NCBI RefSeq assembly: GCF_015207005.2
Contig: NZ_JADEXS020000001.1
Span: 1,798,001-1,862,000 of the forward strand
Direction: 5' to 3'
Length of the DNA stretch: 64,000 nt
DNA from: Desmonostoc muscorum LEGE 12446
GTDB taxonomy: Bacteria > Cyanobacteriota > Cyanobacteriia > Cyanobacteriales > Nostocaceae
Shown here: positions 1 to 7,931 of the stretch, piece by piece
How the letters are laid out: each line of letters begins with the position of its first letter
How positions within the stretch are numbered: the stretch's first letter is position 1
The notes under the pieces: model-generated
Database searches by the model: none
What the model saw: only the letters and a program-made list of their open reading frames with translations
Told to the model about the DNA's origin: nothing
Translations under genes and position numbers: made by a program

Positions 1-10
1 ACCGATATTA

Positions 11-883
11 ATGTATAATGGGAGTCATTTTCATCGTCCACCCCGCACCGAAAAAAAACTAGAATTATTTCGTGGAATTGTTTATCAGCGTTTGGTAGAG
101 TCAAATCCCCGTCCTGCAATCATTCATATCGTTACAATTGATTTAATGACACCGGGAATCAAACCGTTTGTGACTCCTGATATTGAAAAATTACCAAAAA
201 ATCTCGCAGTCAGTTCTCAAGCAATTATCGACAATGAAACCAGAGCGAGAACAACATCAGAATTTGTTCAGGAATTTCAAGTTCAACTCGCAATAAACGG
301 TAGCTATTTTTATCCTTTTAGGGAAATAACACCGTGGAGTTATTATCCCCATAGTGGGAATAATACAAAAGTATCAGGACAAACTATTTCCAATAGTAAA
401 ATCTACTCCAGCAAAAAATCAGGCAGGTATGTTTTATGCTTTAGTAACAACAACCAAGCCCAAATTCCAGGCAGTGAAGAATGTCCAAAAAATACTATTC
501 AAGGACTGGCAGGAAATGAACTATTAGTTTTTCAGGGAAAACCAAAAACTAATAGTTCTGCAAATTTCCAAAAAGACAAACCATATTCGAGAGTTGTTGC
601 AGCTACCGACAAAGAAGGCAAAAAATTATGGTTAGTTTTGGTAGATGGAAAGCAACCACTGTACAGCGAAGGATTTACTAAAAGCGAATTAGCAAAATTC
701 CTGACAAAATTAGGTGTCTACACAGCGATAAATCTCGACGGAGGAGGTTCTACTACATTAGTAGTTGCAAACCCAGAAAAACAGGGGAGTCCAAGAATTT
801 TAAACGCTCCCATCCATACTAAAATACCAATGCGTGAGCGCCCAGTTGCCAACCACCTGGGATTTTATATAGATAAATTTTAG
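11..883 (+). CDS. phosphodiester glycosidase (NAGPA/DUF2233) family protein
   Basis: A 290-residue protein resembling the phosphodiester glycosidase domain found in mammalian NAGPA and bacterial exopolysaccharide-linked proteins. The two hallmark segments are visible: AINGSYF at residues 94-100 and NLDGGGST at 241-248, with PYSRVVAATD (191-200) where the family normally has its conserved arginine stretch. The family hydrolyses or binds phosphodiester-linked sugars; the substrate here is unknown. No signal peptide is seen after this ATG, but the frame stays open to the window edge, so the true N-terminus, possibly with a signal peptide, may lie upstream. It stands alone: a repeat element follows it and the next gene is convergent. 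Confidence 0.75.
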   Translation: MYNGSHFHRPPRTEKKLELFRGIVYQRLVESNPRPAIIHIVTIDLMTPGIKPFVTPDIEKLPKNLAVSSQAIIDNETRARTTSEFVQEFQVQLAINGSYFYPFREITPWSYYPHSGNNTKVSGQTISNSKIYSSKKSGRYVLCFSNNNQAQIPGSEECPKNTIQGLAGNELLVFQGKPKTNSSANFQKDKPYSRVVAATDKEGKKLWLVLVDGKQPLYSEGFTKSELAKFLTKLGVYTAINLDGGGSTTLVVANPEKQGSPRILNAPIHTKIPMRERPVANHLGFYIDKF

Positions 884-893
884 AGTGGGTAAT

Positions 894-1021
894 TACAGCA
901 GAATTCAGAATTCAGGAGTCAAAATGGGCTACGCCCCGCTGCGCTAACAGAAGTAAAACAGTCTTTATACATGGCTTTGAGACTGAGCTTGTGTACTTTC
1001 ACCAACTTAAAATCTGCTGTA
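894..1021. repeat. MITE-like element, family tacagcag (copy 1)
   Basis: A non-coding stretch bounded by TACAGCAGAA on the left and AATCTGCTGTA on the right, forming imperfect terminal inverted repeats. It carries an internal GGGCTACGCCCCGCTGCGCTA motif-like segment. A related element with the same ends and the same internal motif lies at 56684-56800. It has no coding capacity and looks like a non-autonomous mobile repeat. Confidence 0.55.
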
Positions 1022-1060
1022 TATCCCCTACTCGTTTTGGCATAGGCGTAACTCTGGGTT

Positions 1061-1092
1061 TAAAAAATAAAAAAGGTGGGCATTACCCACCT
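1061..1092 (-). terminator. rho-independent terminator of rtcB
   Basis: On the minus strand a perfect 7-bp stem (AGGTGGG/CCCACCT, 1074-1092) with a 5-nt loop is followed by a T-rich run (1060-1073). It sits eight bases past the rtcB stop codon, the expected place for its terminator. Confidence 0.8.
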
Positions 1093-1099
1093 AGCTAAT

Positions 1100-3247
1100 T
1101 TATCCTTTCACACACATAACTTGCTTGAGGGTTGCTACAACTTCGACCAAATCCGCTTGATTTTCCATCACTTGTTCTATCGGTTTGTAAGCACCAGGTA
1201 TTTCATCTAATACACCCTCATCTTTGCGGCATTCTACCCCTTGAGTTTGCTCAATCAAATCATCAAGAGTGTAGACATTTTTTGCCTTATTTCTAGACAA
1301 CAAACGACCAGCACCGTGAGAGCAAGAGCAGAAACTGTGAGCATTACCTTTACCCTTGACAATGAAAGACTTTGCCCCCATTGAACCAGGAATAATGCCA
1401 TAGTCTTCTGTTTGGGCGCGGACTGCACCTTTACGAGTAACGTACACATCTTCGTCAAAATGCACTTCTTTTTCGGCGTAATTGTGATGACAATTCACCT
1501 GCAATAAAGGTTTAGTTGCCTTTCCACCTGCCAGATGCTTCTCGACTATGTGCTTAAAACGCGCCATCATGACATCGCGGTTGACACGCGCATAGTCTTG
1601 CGCCCACTGCAAATCATTCCAGTATGCTTGGAATTCTGGCGTTCCAGCGACAAAATGAGCCAAATCAGGGTCAGGCAATTTATTACCTGCCATCTTTGCT
1701 AATTCTCTGGCTGTGTGAATGTGCGATTGGGCTAATTTATTGCCGATGTTGCGCGAACCAGAATGCAGCATTAACCAAACTTGGTTCTCGGTATCGAGGC
1801 ACACTTCAATAAAATGATTTCCTCCACCCAGAGAACCCATCTGTTTCATGGCTTTGCCTTGGAGGTCTTGCACACCGCGATGCAAGTCTTTAAAATCATT
1901 CCAGCGTTGCCAGTTAGTGACTGATTTTTCAACGTCTTTATTTTCGTTGAATCCAGTAGGAATTGCTGCTTCAATATCCAAGCGGATTTTTTTGAGTTTA
2001 CCTTCTAATTGTTGGGCAGTAAATGGTGTTTTCATTGCCATCATGCCACAGTTGTGAACGAAGACACCTGCTTTCAAAGCAAAGTTGTGATATTCAGGTA
2101 CTGTCAGGCAATAAACATCTTGTGTATAGTCTAAAGACAGAACGGCTACAACTTTGTGATTACACTGATGTTCTTTTTTCCGATGATTGTGTAAACCAAT
2201 TGGAGTCTTGACTTGTGCATTACAAATATCACAGGTATAGAACCTGTTAGCAATTTCCTGAGATTTCGCTCTACCTTTATCACTTTGGTTGTACGTCACT
2301 AAATAATGCTTACCACGCTCACCATTACCAGCAACCGCTTGTCTAAAGTGTTCTGACTGTTGCTGCATATAATTCAGGATATGTTGAGTTCCTCTTGCAG
2401 CATAGTATTCATATCCTTCTGGTGTTGCTGCTTTTCTAGCAAGTGCTGCTAGTCGTTTCTTTTCAAACTCTGGAGATTGCCAGTGTTGGTTATGTTCAAC
2501 TAAGCTACGATGATAAGCAGAATGGTCGCGATCGCCAATGAATTTTAAATTCTCAGGTCGGTTATCTGATTCATTAAAATTTTGATGATGAATAACTGTT
2601 CTTTGCCCTTCAAATTTGGCAACCTTTCCCAGCAAACCCGATCTAGCAATAATCCAATGTGCTTTTTGCCATCTACCTGAGTAGGGTTGAGCGATTAAGG
2701 TATAACCATCTTTGTCAGTTTTTGAGTAGAACGGCATTAAGGATGTTCCAGATTGAAGATGTTGTGCTTCCTCATAGTTTCCATCCCGCAGCATAAATTG
2801 GTGATCGGGGGTGCAGATAATTTCTTCACCATTGTCCAGAATCACTTTTAAAAGAGGGGCATTACGTCTAGTTAACCTTGCTTTTGCCTTAGCTGCTACC
2901 ACTTTTCCAGTGGAAGTGCAAGAGTAGACTATAAACTCTTCATTACATTCAGCTAAATCCTTGATGGAATATAATTTACCATCGACTAGAGGAATAAGAG
3001 TATCGCCGACAAAGCAGCCAATATCCACTCCGATCGCAGCAGGTATAATCGCTTCTTTGGTGGCAATTACAGAACCAACTAAAGCACCTTTACCTAAGTG
3101 GACATCTGGCATCAAGGCTACGTGCTTAAATACAAATGGCAGCGATGCAACATTCTTTGCCATTTTGGTTTCTTCTGGCCCCAAAGGGTGATTCGCCCAA
3201 GATAAAACGGGTGCTGGTGTGGTAATTTCTAACTTTTCGTAGGGCAT
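1100..3247 (-). CDS. rtcB: RtcB-type tRNA-splicing / RNA repair ligase with in-frame intein
   Basis: RtcB joins RNA 2',3'-cyclic phosphate or 3'-phosphate ends to 5'-OH ends using GTP and Mn2+. The 715-residue precursor holds two exteins totalling 393 residues, the normal RtcB size, around a 322-residue intein (residues 78-399). Family landmarks are GVDIG (73-77), joined after splicing to C400 to rebuild GVDIGCGM, then GGGNHFIE, LHSGSRNIG, NCHHNYAE and the guanylate-accepting His in CSCSHGAGR. The intein sits exactly before the metal-binding catalytic Cys, so the ligase should be inactive until splicing. The start is an ATG; a GC-rich hairpin terminator follows the stop. No archease gene or other repair partner is adjacent. 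Confidence 0.93.
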   Translation of the reverse strand: MPYEKLEITTPAPVLSWANHPLGPEETKMAKNVASLPFVFKHVALMPDVHLGKGALVGSVIATKEAIIPAAIGVDIGCFVGDTLIPLVDGKLYSIKDLAECNEEFIVYSCTSTGKVVAAKAKARLTRRNAPLLKVILDNGEEIICTPDHQFMLRDGNYEEAQHLQSGTSLMPFYSKTDKDGYTLIAQPYSGRWQKAHWIIARSGLLGKVAKFEGQRTVIHHQNFNESDNRPENLKFIGDRDHSAYHRSLVEHNQHWQSPEFEKKRLAALARKAATPEGYEYYAARGTQHILNYMQQQSEHFRQAVAGNGERGKHYLVTYNQSDKGRAKSQEIANRFYTCDICNAQVKTPIGLHNHRKKEHQCNHKVVAVLSLDYTQDVYCLTVPEYHNFALKAGVFVHNCGMMAMKTPFTAQQLEGKLKKIRLDIEAAIPTGFNENKDVEKSVTNWQRWNDFKDLHRGVQDLQGKAMKQMGSLGGGNHFIEVCLDTENQVWLMLHSGSRNIGNKLAQSHIHTARELAKMAGNKLPDPDLAHFVAGTPEFQAYWNDLQWAQDYARVNRDVMMARFKHIVEKHLAGGKATKPLLQVNCHHNYAEKEVHFDEDVYVTRKGAVRAQTEDYGIIPGSMGAKSFIVKGKGNAHSFCSCSHGAGRLLSRNKAKNVYTLDDLIEQTQGVECRKDEGVLDEIPGAYKPIEQVMENQADLVEVVATLKQVMCVKG
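2051..3016 (-). other. RtcB intein with HNH endonuclease and C2H2 finger
   Basis: Intein of 322 residues. Splicing block A begins with Cys (CFVGDTLIPL, precursor residue 78), block B has the TPDHQF motif (146-151), block F is DVYCLTVPEYHNF (377-389), and block G ends VHN (397-399) before the +1 Cys400. The middle contains an HNH-type homing endonuclease (VIHHQNFNESDNRPENL, about 218-234). It also has a C2H2 zinc-finger-like stretch with C339, C342, H355 and H360, probably for DNA recognition. All splice residues look intact, so splicing and homing are probably still possible; this is inference. Confidence 0.9.
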
Positions 3248-3330
3248 AATTTTTTTATTTTGGATTTTTAATTTTAGATTTTAGATTGGGAATTTGGCAT
3301 CGGGAATTAAAGGGAGTGGGGAGTGGGGGA

Positions 3331-3362
3331 TGAGGGAGATGAGGGAGATGAGGGAGATGAGG
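3331..3362. repeat. 9-bp tandem repeat (TGAGGGAGA)
   Basis: About three and a half head-to-tail copies of a 9-bp unit between the divergent rtcB and methyltransferase genes. It creates a spurious open frame (3294-3578) with the repeated peptide MRE, which I do not regard as a gene. Confidence 0.8.
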
Positions 3363-3529
3363 GTGAATAACCAATCCTCAGTATCCAGCCTACAAAAATT
3401 ATATACTACAAATATAGTACAATGCTGTTTTGAGCCTCAACCGATCGCCACAAGCAGAAAAGATGTATTAAAATTTGTAAAGAAAATAACTCTGATTAAA
3501 ACAGTCTTTACACTTCTGACACAATACCT

Positions 3530-4429
3530 ATGGCAGTACGTCAAGATACAATCTGGGAACGTTTTTTATCACCTGTAGCGCGTTTTTTCATTGATGAAGA
3601 TGAGTTGCGGCGTTACTCTAATAGTATTGACTGGGAGAAAGAAAGCGATCGCTTTCGACGAGATGATGTGATAATTCCAGCGTACTACAGCAGTCAAAAC
3701 TTTCACGGGATTGCAGGCGGATATCTCACTTCCGATGCAGCGGTTAGTTACGACCCCATAACCCAATATGTTCTGCCACCTAACGAAACTATTATTCGTC
3801 AGGCTTTAATTGATGCTATCAAAGTAAAACCACGACGCATACTTGATTTAGGTTGCGGCACCGGTTCCACTACTTTAATGTTAAAGCAGGCCTTCCCGGA
3901 AGCCGAAGTTATTGGTTTGGATTTATCACCTTATATGTTGGTAAGGGCAGAAGATAAAAGCCGAACTGCGGGTTTAGATATAGTCTGGCGACACGGGAAT
4001 GCTGAGAAAACTGGTTTGAGTGATGCTTCTTTTGATTTGGTGACAGCTTCTTTACTATTTCACGAAATACCAGATGCAGTGTCGGTAGCAATTTTGCGGG
4101 AAAGCTTCCGGTTGCTGGTAACTGGAGGACAAGTGTTAATTCAAGATGGTAATCAAAAGACTCTGCGTCAATTAGAATGGCTCAACGACCTTTTTGAAGA
4201 ACCATATATTCGTGAGTATGCCAATGGTAATGTCGATGCGAATATGGGTGCAGCAGGGTTTGAAGCGGTGCGAACTCAAGATGTCTGGTGGATAAATCAG
4301 GTAACTAGCGGCATTAAACCGATAACCAGCGAAAATGTCCGCCAATACTCTGCAACATCAATAGACACCACAATAGATAATAATAATTTGGAGGGACTTG
4401 GATCGCCAGCATTTGGCATAATCACATGA
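3530..4429 (+). CDS. class I SAM-dependent methyltransferase
   Basis: A 299-residue soluble protein with a Rossmann-type methyltransferase core. Motif I is ILDLGCGTG (104-112), the acidic end of strand beta2 is GLDLS (129-133), and the post-motif region is ASFDLVTASLLFHEIPD. An N-terminal extension of about 85 residues precedes the fold. The substrate cannot be read from the sequence. The stop overlaps the start of the following HAD gene by four bases (ATGA), indicating translational coupling and one transcript. The ATG start follows no strong ribosome-binding site. Confidence 0.8.
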   Translation: MAVRQDTIWERFLSPVARFFIDEDELRRYSNSIDWEKESDRFRRDDVIIPAYYSSQNFHGIAGGYLTSDAAVSYDPITQYVLPPNETIIRQALIDAIKVKPRRILDLGCGTGSTTLMLKQAFPEAEVIGLDLSPYMLVRAEDKSRTAGLDIVWRHGNAEKTGLSDASFDLVTASLLFHEIPDAVSVAILRESFRLLVTGGQVLIQDGNQKTLRQLEWLNDLFEEPYIREYANGNVDANMGAAGFEAVRTQDVWWINQVTSGIKPITSENVRQYSATSIDTTIDNNNLEGLGSPAFGIIT

Positions 4430-5154
4430 GTTTAAAGGCAGTTCTCTTTGATTTTAATGGTGTCATCATTAACGATGAGCCAATCCACCTGCAACTGATA
4501 GATGAGATTCTCATTCAAGAAAATCTCCAACCCCAGCGGGTCAATGAGCGTCAAGCTTCTTTAGGACGTAGCGATCGCGCTTGTTTTGGGCAACTACTCG
4601 CTAATCGTGGTAGGGTAGTTACGGAAAAATATTTAACTCAGTTGCTGCACCGCAAAGCCCAAGCTTATGCGCTAGAACTAGAGAAAATTGAGAAACTGCC
4701 TTTATATCCAGGTGTAGAAGACTTGATATTTCAAGTGCGATCGCGCAATCTCAAACTAGGATTAGTCAGTGGTGCTATTCGCAAAGAAATAGAATTGGTA
4801 CTCAATCGAGCTAAACTGGCTGAACATTTTAAAATTATCGTAGCGGGTGATGACATCACTACCAGTAAACCAGAACCCGATGGTTATCTACTGGCAGTGA
4901 AAAAGTTGAATGAAGAATACCCCGAATTAAATCTTCAACCCCAAGAGTGTCTAGCAATTGAAGATACACCAGCTGGTATTGAAGCAGCAAAGCGATCGCA
5001 CATGCAAGTCGTGGGTGTAGCGAATACTTACCCCTTCCACATGCTTCAGCGCTGCTGTAACTGGACTGTTGATTACCTCAGTGATTTAGAACTCGAACGG
5101 GTGCAGAAAGTTTATTCCGAAAAACAACCTCAGGCATCGGTAACTGAATGTTAA
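4426..5154 (+). CDS. HAD-superfamily hydrolase with DxN motif
   Basis: A 242-residue HAD subclass I protein of the beta-phosphoglucomutase/phosphatase type. It has nucleophile Asp9, motif II Ser115 (LVSGA), motif III Lys148 (SKPEPDG) and motif IV Glu179-Asp180 (IEDTPAGIEA). The second residue of the usual DxD motif is Asn11 (DFNGVI), so the general acid/base Asp of phosphatases and phosphomutases is missing. This suggests altered chemistry or substrate rather than decay, as all other motifs are intact. It is coupled to the upstream methyltransferase by a 4-bp overlap and is followed by tRNA-Ala. Confidence 0.8.
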   Translation: MSLKAVLFDFNGVIINDEPIHLQLIDEILIQENLQPQRVNERQASLGRSDRACFGQLLANRGRVVTEKYLTQLLHRKAQAYALELEKIEKLPLYPGVEDLIFQVRSRNLKLGLVSGAIRKEIELVLNRAKLAEHFKIIVAGDDITTSKPEPDGYLLAVKKLNEEYPELNLQPQECLAIEDTPAGIEAAKRSHMQVVGVANTYPFHMLQRCCNWTVDYLSDLELERVQKVYSEKQPQASVTEC

Positions 5155-5178
5155 AATATTTATTGGTGAATTGATTAA

Positions 5179-5251
5179 GGGGAATTAGCTCAGTTGGTAG
5201 AGCGCTGCGATCGCACCGCAGAGGTCAGGGATTCGAGTTCCCTATTCTCCA
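5179..5251 (+). tRNA. tRNA-Ala (anticodon CGC)
   Basis: A 73-nt cloverleaf folds fully: acceptor GGGGAAT/ATTCTCC with the G3-U70 wobble pair that marks alanine tRNAs, D arm GCTC/GAGC, anticodon stem CTGCG/CGCAG with loop ATCGCAC (anticodon CGC), five-base variable loop AGGTC, T arm AGGGA/TCCCT with TTCGAGT, and discriminator A. No CCA is encoded. The anticodon arm contains the HIP1 octamer GCGATCGC. A transposon end starts three bases after the gene, so this tRNA is the probable attachment site. Confidence 0.93.
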
Positions 5252-5274
5252 TATGTACATTAAATAATTATTGT

Positions 5275-5409
5275 CAGTTTTAAAGAATTAATGTCCCATT
5301 TTACGAAGTTCAGCGGCATAAGTTACGCATTTTCAAGGCTTTCAACAATCAAATCAGTTTTAAAGAATTATTGTCCAGAATTGAAACCAGTTTTAAAGAA
5401 TTATTGTCC
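5275..5409 (+). repeat. three internal transposon-end repeats (probable TnsB sites)
   Basis: Three 22-bp direct repeats start with CAGTTTTAAAGAATTA and end with TGTCC, at 5275-5296, 5355-5376 and 5388-5409. The last two are identical and the first differs at one base. They lie behind the terminal repeat beginning at 5254, as transposase-binding arrays do at Tn7-like ends. Confidence 0.75.
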
Positions 5410-6054
5410 AAAATCAATCTGTAAAACTTGGTCAAATATATATTCTCTAATTTAACAGGTTATAGCAAGCCAAAGGCTCTTACATTACAAGAGTAGCTTT
5501 AAAGCGCTTTATTCGCAGTTTAGTTACAAAAATATATAACCTCTTCTTTTGCTGTTTTCACCCAAGCAGAGGCTCCATTACTATAAAATAGCTGCGTTTT
5601 ATGTGCGATCGCAGGGGGTCAGGGATGGGAGGACATGGAAAACTATGGGCCCGTGCAAAATTGATTGGTTAGGGGAATTTTTAGCTCTACCAAATGGCAT
5701 CCCTTGTCCGGACACCTTTAGACAAGTATTTGAACGTATTGACCCCAAAGTATTTGAGCGTTGTTTTCAGAGATGGGTACAGTCGATAGTTGAAACAGTT
5801 GGGGCGCAAGTCATTCCCATCGACGGCAAGACCCTTAAAGGTTCCTACGATAGGGAACAGAATAAGTCAGCTTTGCATTTAGTCAGCGCATGGGCAAGTG
5901 AGCATCGCCTTGTCTTGGGGCAAGTAAAGGTGGCTGATAAATCCAATGAAATTACCGCAATTCCCGCTCTATTAGAGCTGCTCGGTCTGGCAGGATGCAT
6001 CATTACAATTGATGCAATGGGTACGCAAACTGCAATTGCAGCTCATATCGTGTT

Positions 6055-6185
6055 CGGTTAAAGACTTATCATTAAGACAGCAGGGGGCAGGGAGCAGGGA
6101 GCAGGGGGAAAGAGGGTTTCCTGATTTTTCAAAAGATGCGGAAATTATAACTAATTAGGCGAACATGATATCAAATATACAACGC
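6055..6185. repeat. GC-rich repeat insertion 1 in ISAs1 transposase
   Basis: About 120 bases of non-coding sequence with GGGAGCAGGGAGCAGG repeats break the transposase between the AIAAHI and ADYILAL segments. The same repeat returns in the second break at about 6283-6460. Exact boundaries are not clear. Confidence 0.6.
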
Positions 6186-6282
6186 CAAAGCTGATTATAT
6201 ATTAGCACTTAAAGCCAACCACCCAACACTTCATGGGCAGGTCAAAACTTGGTTTGAGCAAGCGCTCGCGGATCAGTTTGAC

Positions 6283-6460
6283 CGAAGAGGCGGGGGGGAA
6301 GGGAGCAGGGAGCAGGGGGAACAAGCCCTTGCCTCCTGCGTGGAGCGGAGCGGAACATGGGTACAAGCCCCGTCCTAGAAGGACGCTTATACGGGGCGGA
6401 GTCCAAGCTCTGTCTCGGTCTTCCCCCTGCTCCCTGCCCCTTTTCCTCTTCTTGACGGCA
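6283..6460. repeat. GC-rich inverted-repeat insertion 2 in ISAs1 transposase
   Basis: A block of about 175 bases begins with GGGAGCAGGGAGCAGG and ends with the inverse CCCCCTGCTCCCTGCCCC, so it can form a long hairpin. It interrupts the transposase between ADQFD and SYDQRVEKG. Open frames on both strands here are artefacts of this repeat. Confidence 0.65.
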
Positions 6461-6882
6461 TAACCGTAAGCTATGACCAACGGGTAGAAAAAGGGCATCA
6501 TCGTACTGAAAAGCGCTTCTGCTGGAGCGTTCCGGTTTGCCAACTGCCACCTCTATATAATCAAGGCGATTGGGTAGGGCTTCAAACCGTTGTCATGGTG
6601 GTGCGGGTCAGACATCTTTGGAATAAAACTACCCGCGAAGTTCAGTTTTATTTAACTAGTTTGGAGAGTGATGCTTGTAAACTGGGGAGGGCTATCCGCC
6701 TCCATTGGGGCGTTGAAAATGGATTGCATTGGACCCTAGATGTAACTTTTAGCGAAGATGCTTGTCGTGTTCGTACAGGACATGCACCGCAAAACCTTGC
6801 CTTACTACGACGCATTGCTCTTAATGGTTTGAATCGAGAACAATCTTTGAAACGCAGTAATCGCCAAAAATCGAATCGAGCT

Positions 6883-7287
6883 GCAAATGATATATTGATT
6901 AGTCTTGTTGGTACTTTTGGAAAAGTTATAGTTGTTCCCTATAATATTGAGCGAGGAATAATTAATCCTCGATTACTTCGTTTGTCTTTAGATCCTAACT
7001 GGGTATATCCATACTTTTTACAATATTGGCTTATAAGTTCTGCTACGCAAAAGTTGTTGAGTGAAACATCGCATGGCGGAACTATGGCAATTATCAATGC
7101 CAAAGTTTTGAGCTTTTTATCTGTTGTCCTCCCTACGATTCCAGAACAAAAAGCGATCGCGCAAATCCTCAGCGACATGGACGCAGAAATCGAAGGCTTA
7201 GAACAAAAGCGCGATAAATACAAAGCCATAAAACAGGGAATGATGTTGGTATTTAACCAAAGAATACATTTTAGCTTTTCTTATTAA
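6883..7287 (+). pseudogene. type I restriction enzyme specificity subunit (HsdS), C-terminal fragment
   Basis: About 134 residues correspond to the second half-domain of an HsdS subunit. They start at NDILISLVGTFGKV, continue through the target-recognition core, and end in the conserved coiled helix PTIPEQKAIAQILSDMDAEI. HsdS normally has two target-recognition domains and 400 or more residues; everything upstream was lost where the ISAs1 remnant joins. No hsdR or hsdM is nearby. Restriction-modification genes are common cargo of Tn7-like elements, which fits the flanking transposon ends. The reading frame is fused to the ISAs1 C-terminus but this is accidental. Confidence 0.75.
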
Positions 7288-7882
7288 ATTTAACTCTTGG
7301 TTCTTTACGTCTACCGAAACTTTGGGTTAAATCGTGTTGATTCAGTTTAAAATTCGGTTCATCAATTTTCAGTATTGCAATTTTGCGAAGTAAATCATAC
7401 AAAGGCTCAATCAGACCTGGGAATTTATGTTCCAAATAAGAAATTGCACTATCAATTTGAGTAAGATTTAATCGACGGTTTTCTAGCAGAAATTTTTCTT
7501 CCCAGTCGTCCACAACCTCAATTATTTCTTTTTTAGTTAAATTAGGAAACTCGTATGATTCTAAAAATGAGTCATGAACACGCACGTATGGGAGACTTTT
7601 CCGTTCAAGAATATTATCGCCTAGATAGTAAGTCCCAACTAAAATAACGGGGATTCGCATTTTTATAAAAACATCGATTAGCTCATTAAAGGCTTCTAAC
7701 GTTAAATAGTCATCATTGGTAATGCTGACTATTTTGACACCGTATCCTTTAAGAGTTCCCCATGCACGCGCTCGCAAATCTCGCAGTGTTCCAACATGAG
7801 CAAGGGGATGACCTATTTCTTCCATAATGGAGCAATATAGATCCGTTTGGTTAGGTCTTTTGGCGATTGCGACTCTTCAATG
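7271..7882 (-). pseudogene. TnsC/TniB-type AAA+ transposition ATPase, N-terminally truncated
   Basis: An open stretch of about 200 residues from a TGA at 7882. It starts RVAIAKRPNQTDLYCSIM, continues EEIGHPLA and GTLRDLRARAWGTLKGYGVKI, and matches the middle and C-terminal part of TniB/TnsC ATPases. The Walker B position reads KIVSITNDDYL rather than the usual hydrophobic-DEAH, and RIPVILVGTYYLGDNILER matches the sensor-1 region. The N-terminal Walker A region is missing because the transposon end array begins immediately upstream (7889-7931). The first ATG is at 7825. The ATPase is probably non-functional. It points inward from the right end, the position of the transposition genes in Tn7/CAST elements. 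Confidence 0.7.
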
Positions 7883-7888
7883 CAAACA

Positions 7889-7931
7889 TGACAATAATTA
7901 TTTAAATTGGACAATAATTATTTAATGGACA
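7889..7931 (-). repeat. right transposon end with two terminal-type repeats
   Basis: Two direct copies of ACAATAATTATTTAA lie at 7891-7905 and 7911-7925, the outer one ending in the terminal ATGGACA. Read inward on the minus strand the outer copy matches the left end at 5254 over 21 of 22 bases. It marks the right boundary of the decayed transposon. Confidence 0.75.

Larger units (their letters stand above)
5549..6882 (+). pseudogene. ISAs1-family transposase, multiply disrupted
   Basis: Pieces of one DDE transposase of the ISAs1 (H-repeat) type appear in order. KIDWLGEFLALPNGIP and DTFRQVFERID come first, then PIDGKTLKGS with the first Asp, then the TIDAMGTQTAIAAHI strand (to about 6055). 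After a break comes ADYILALKANHPTLHGQV (from about 6192), then SYDQRVEKGHHRTEKR (from about 6468) and the C-terminal GVENGLHWTLDV with the catalytic Glu. There is an upstream frameshift near 5640-5650, and two GC-rich repeat insertions split the gene. It runs directly into an HsdS fragment. The transposase cannot be functional. Confidence 0.85.
5254..7931. mobile_element. decayed Tn7-like (CAST-like) transposon next to tRNA-Ala
   Basis: Both ends start with a 22-bp terminal inverted repeat differing at one base: TGTACATTAAATAATTATTG on the left, and TGTCCATTAAATAATTATTG read inward from 7931. Further copies of related 17-22 bp sites follow: CAGTTTTAAAGAATTA(A/T)TG at 5275-5296, 5355-5376 and 5388-5409, and AATAATTATT at 7889-7908. 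Repeated TnsB-type sites behind TGT...ACA ends are the architecture of Tn7-like and type V-K CRISPR-associated transposons, which often insert just past tRNA genes. Inside are a TnsC/TniB remnant, an HsdS fragment and an ISAs1 pseudogene. I see no tnsB, tniQ, cas12k or CRISPR array. The flanking 5-mers (CCATA, CTTCT) do not match, so no target duplication is seen. Confidence 0.65.

Noticed and set aside
3294..3578. 94-codon plus-strand frame before the methyltransferase
   Set aside because: It begins in a tandem GAGGGAGAT repeat (MREMREMRE), overlaps the true gene start and has no family features.
6202..6550. Open frames on both strands inside the ISAs1 pseudogene
   Set aside because: They come from the GC-rich inverted repeat inserted there; peptides are low-complexity and mirror each other.
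5254..7931. CRISPR array or Cas12k in the CAST-like remnant
   Set aside because: The only direct repeats are end-type transposase sites, and no effector frame is present.
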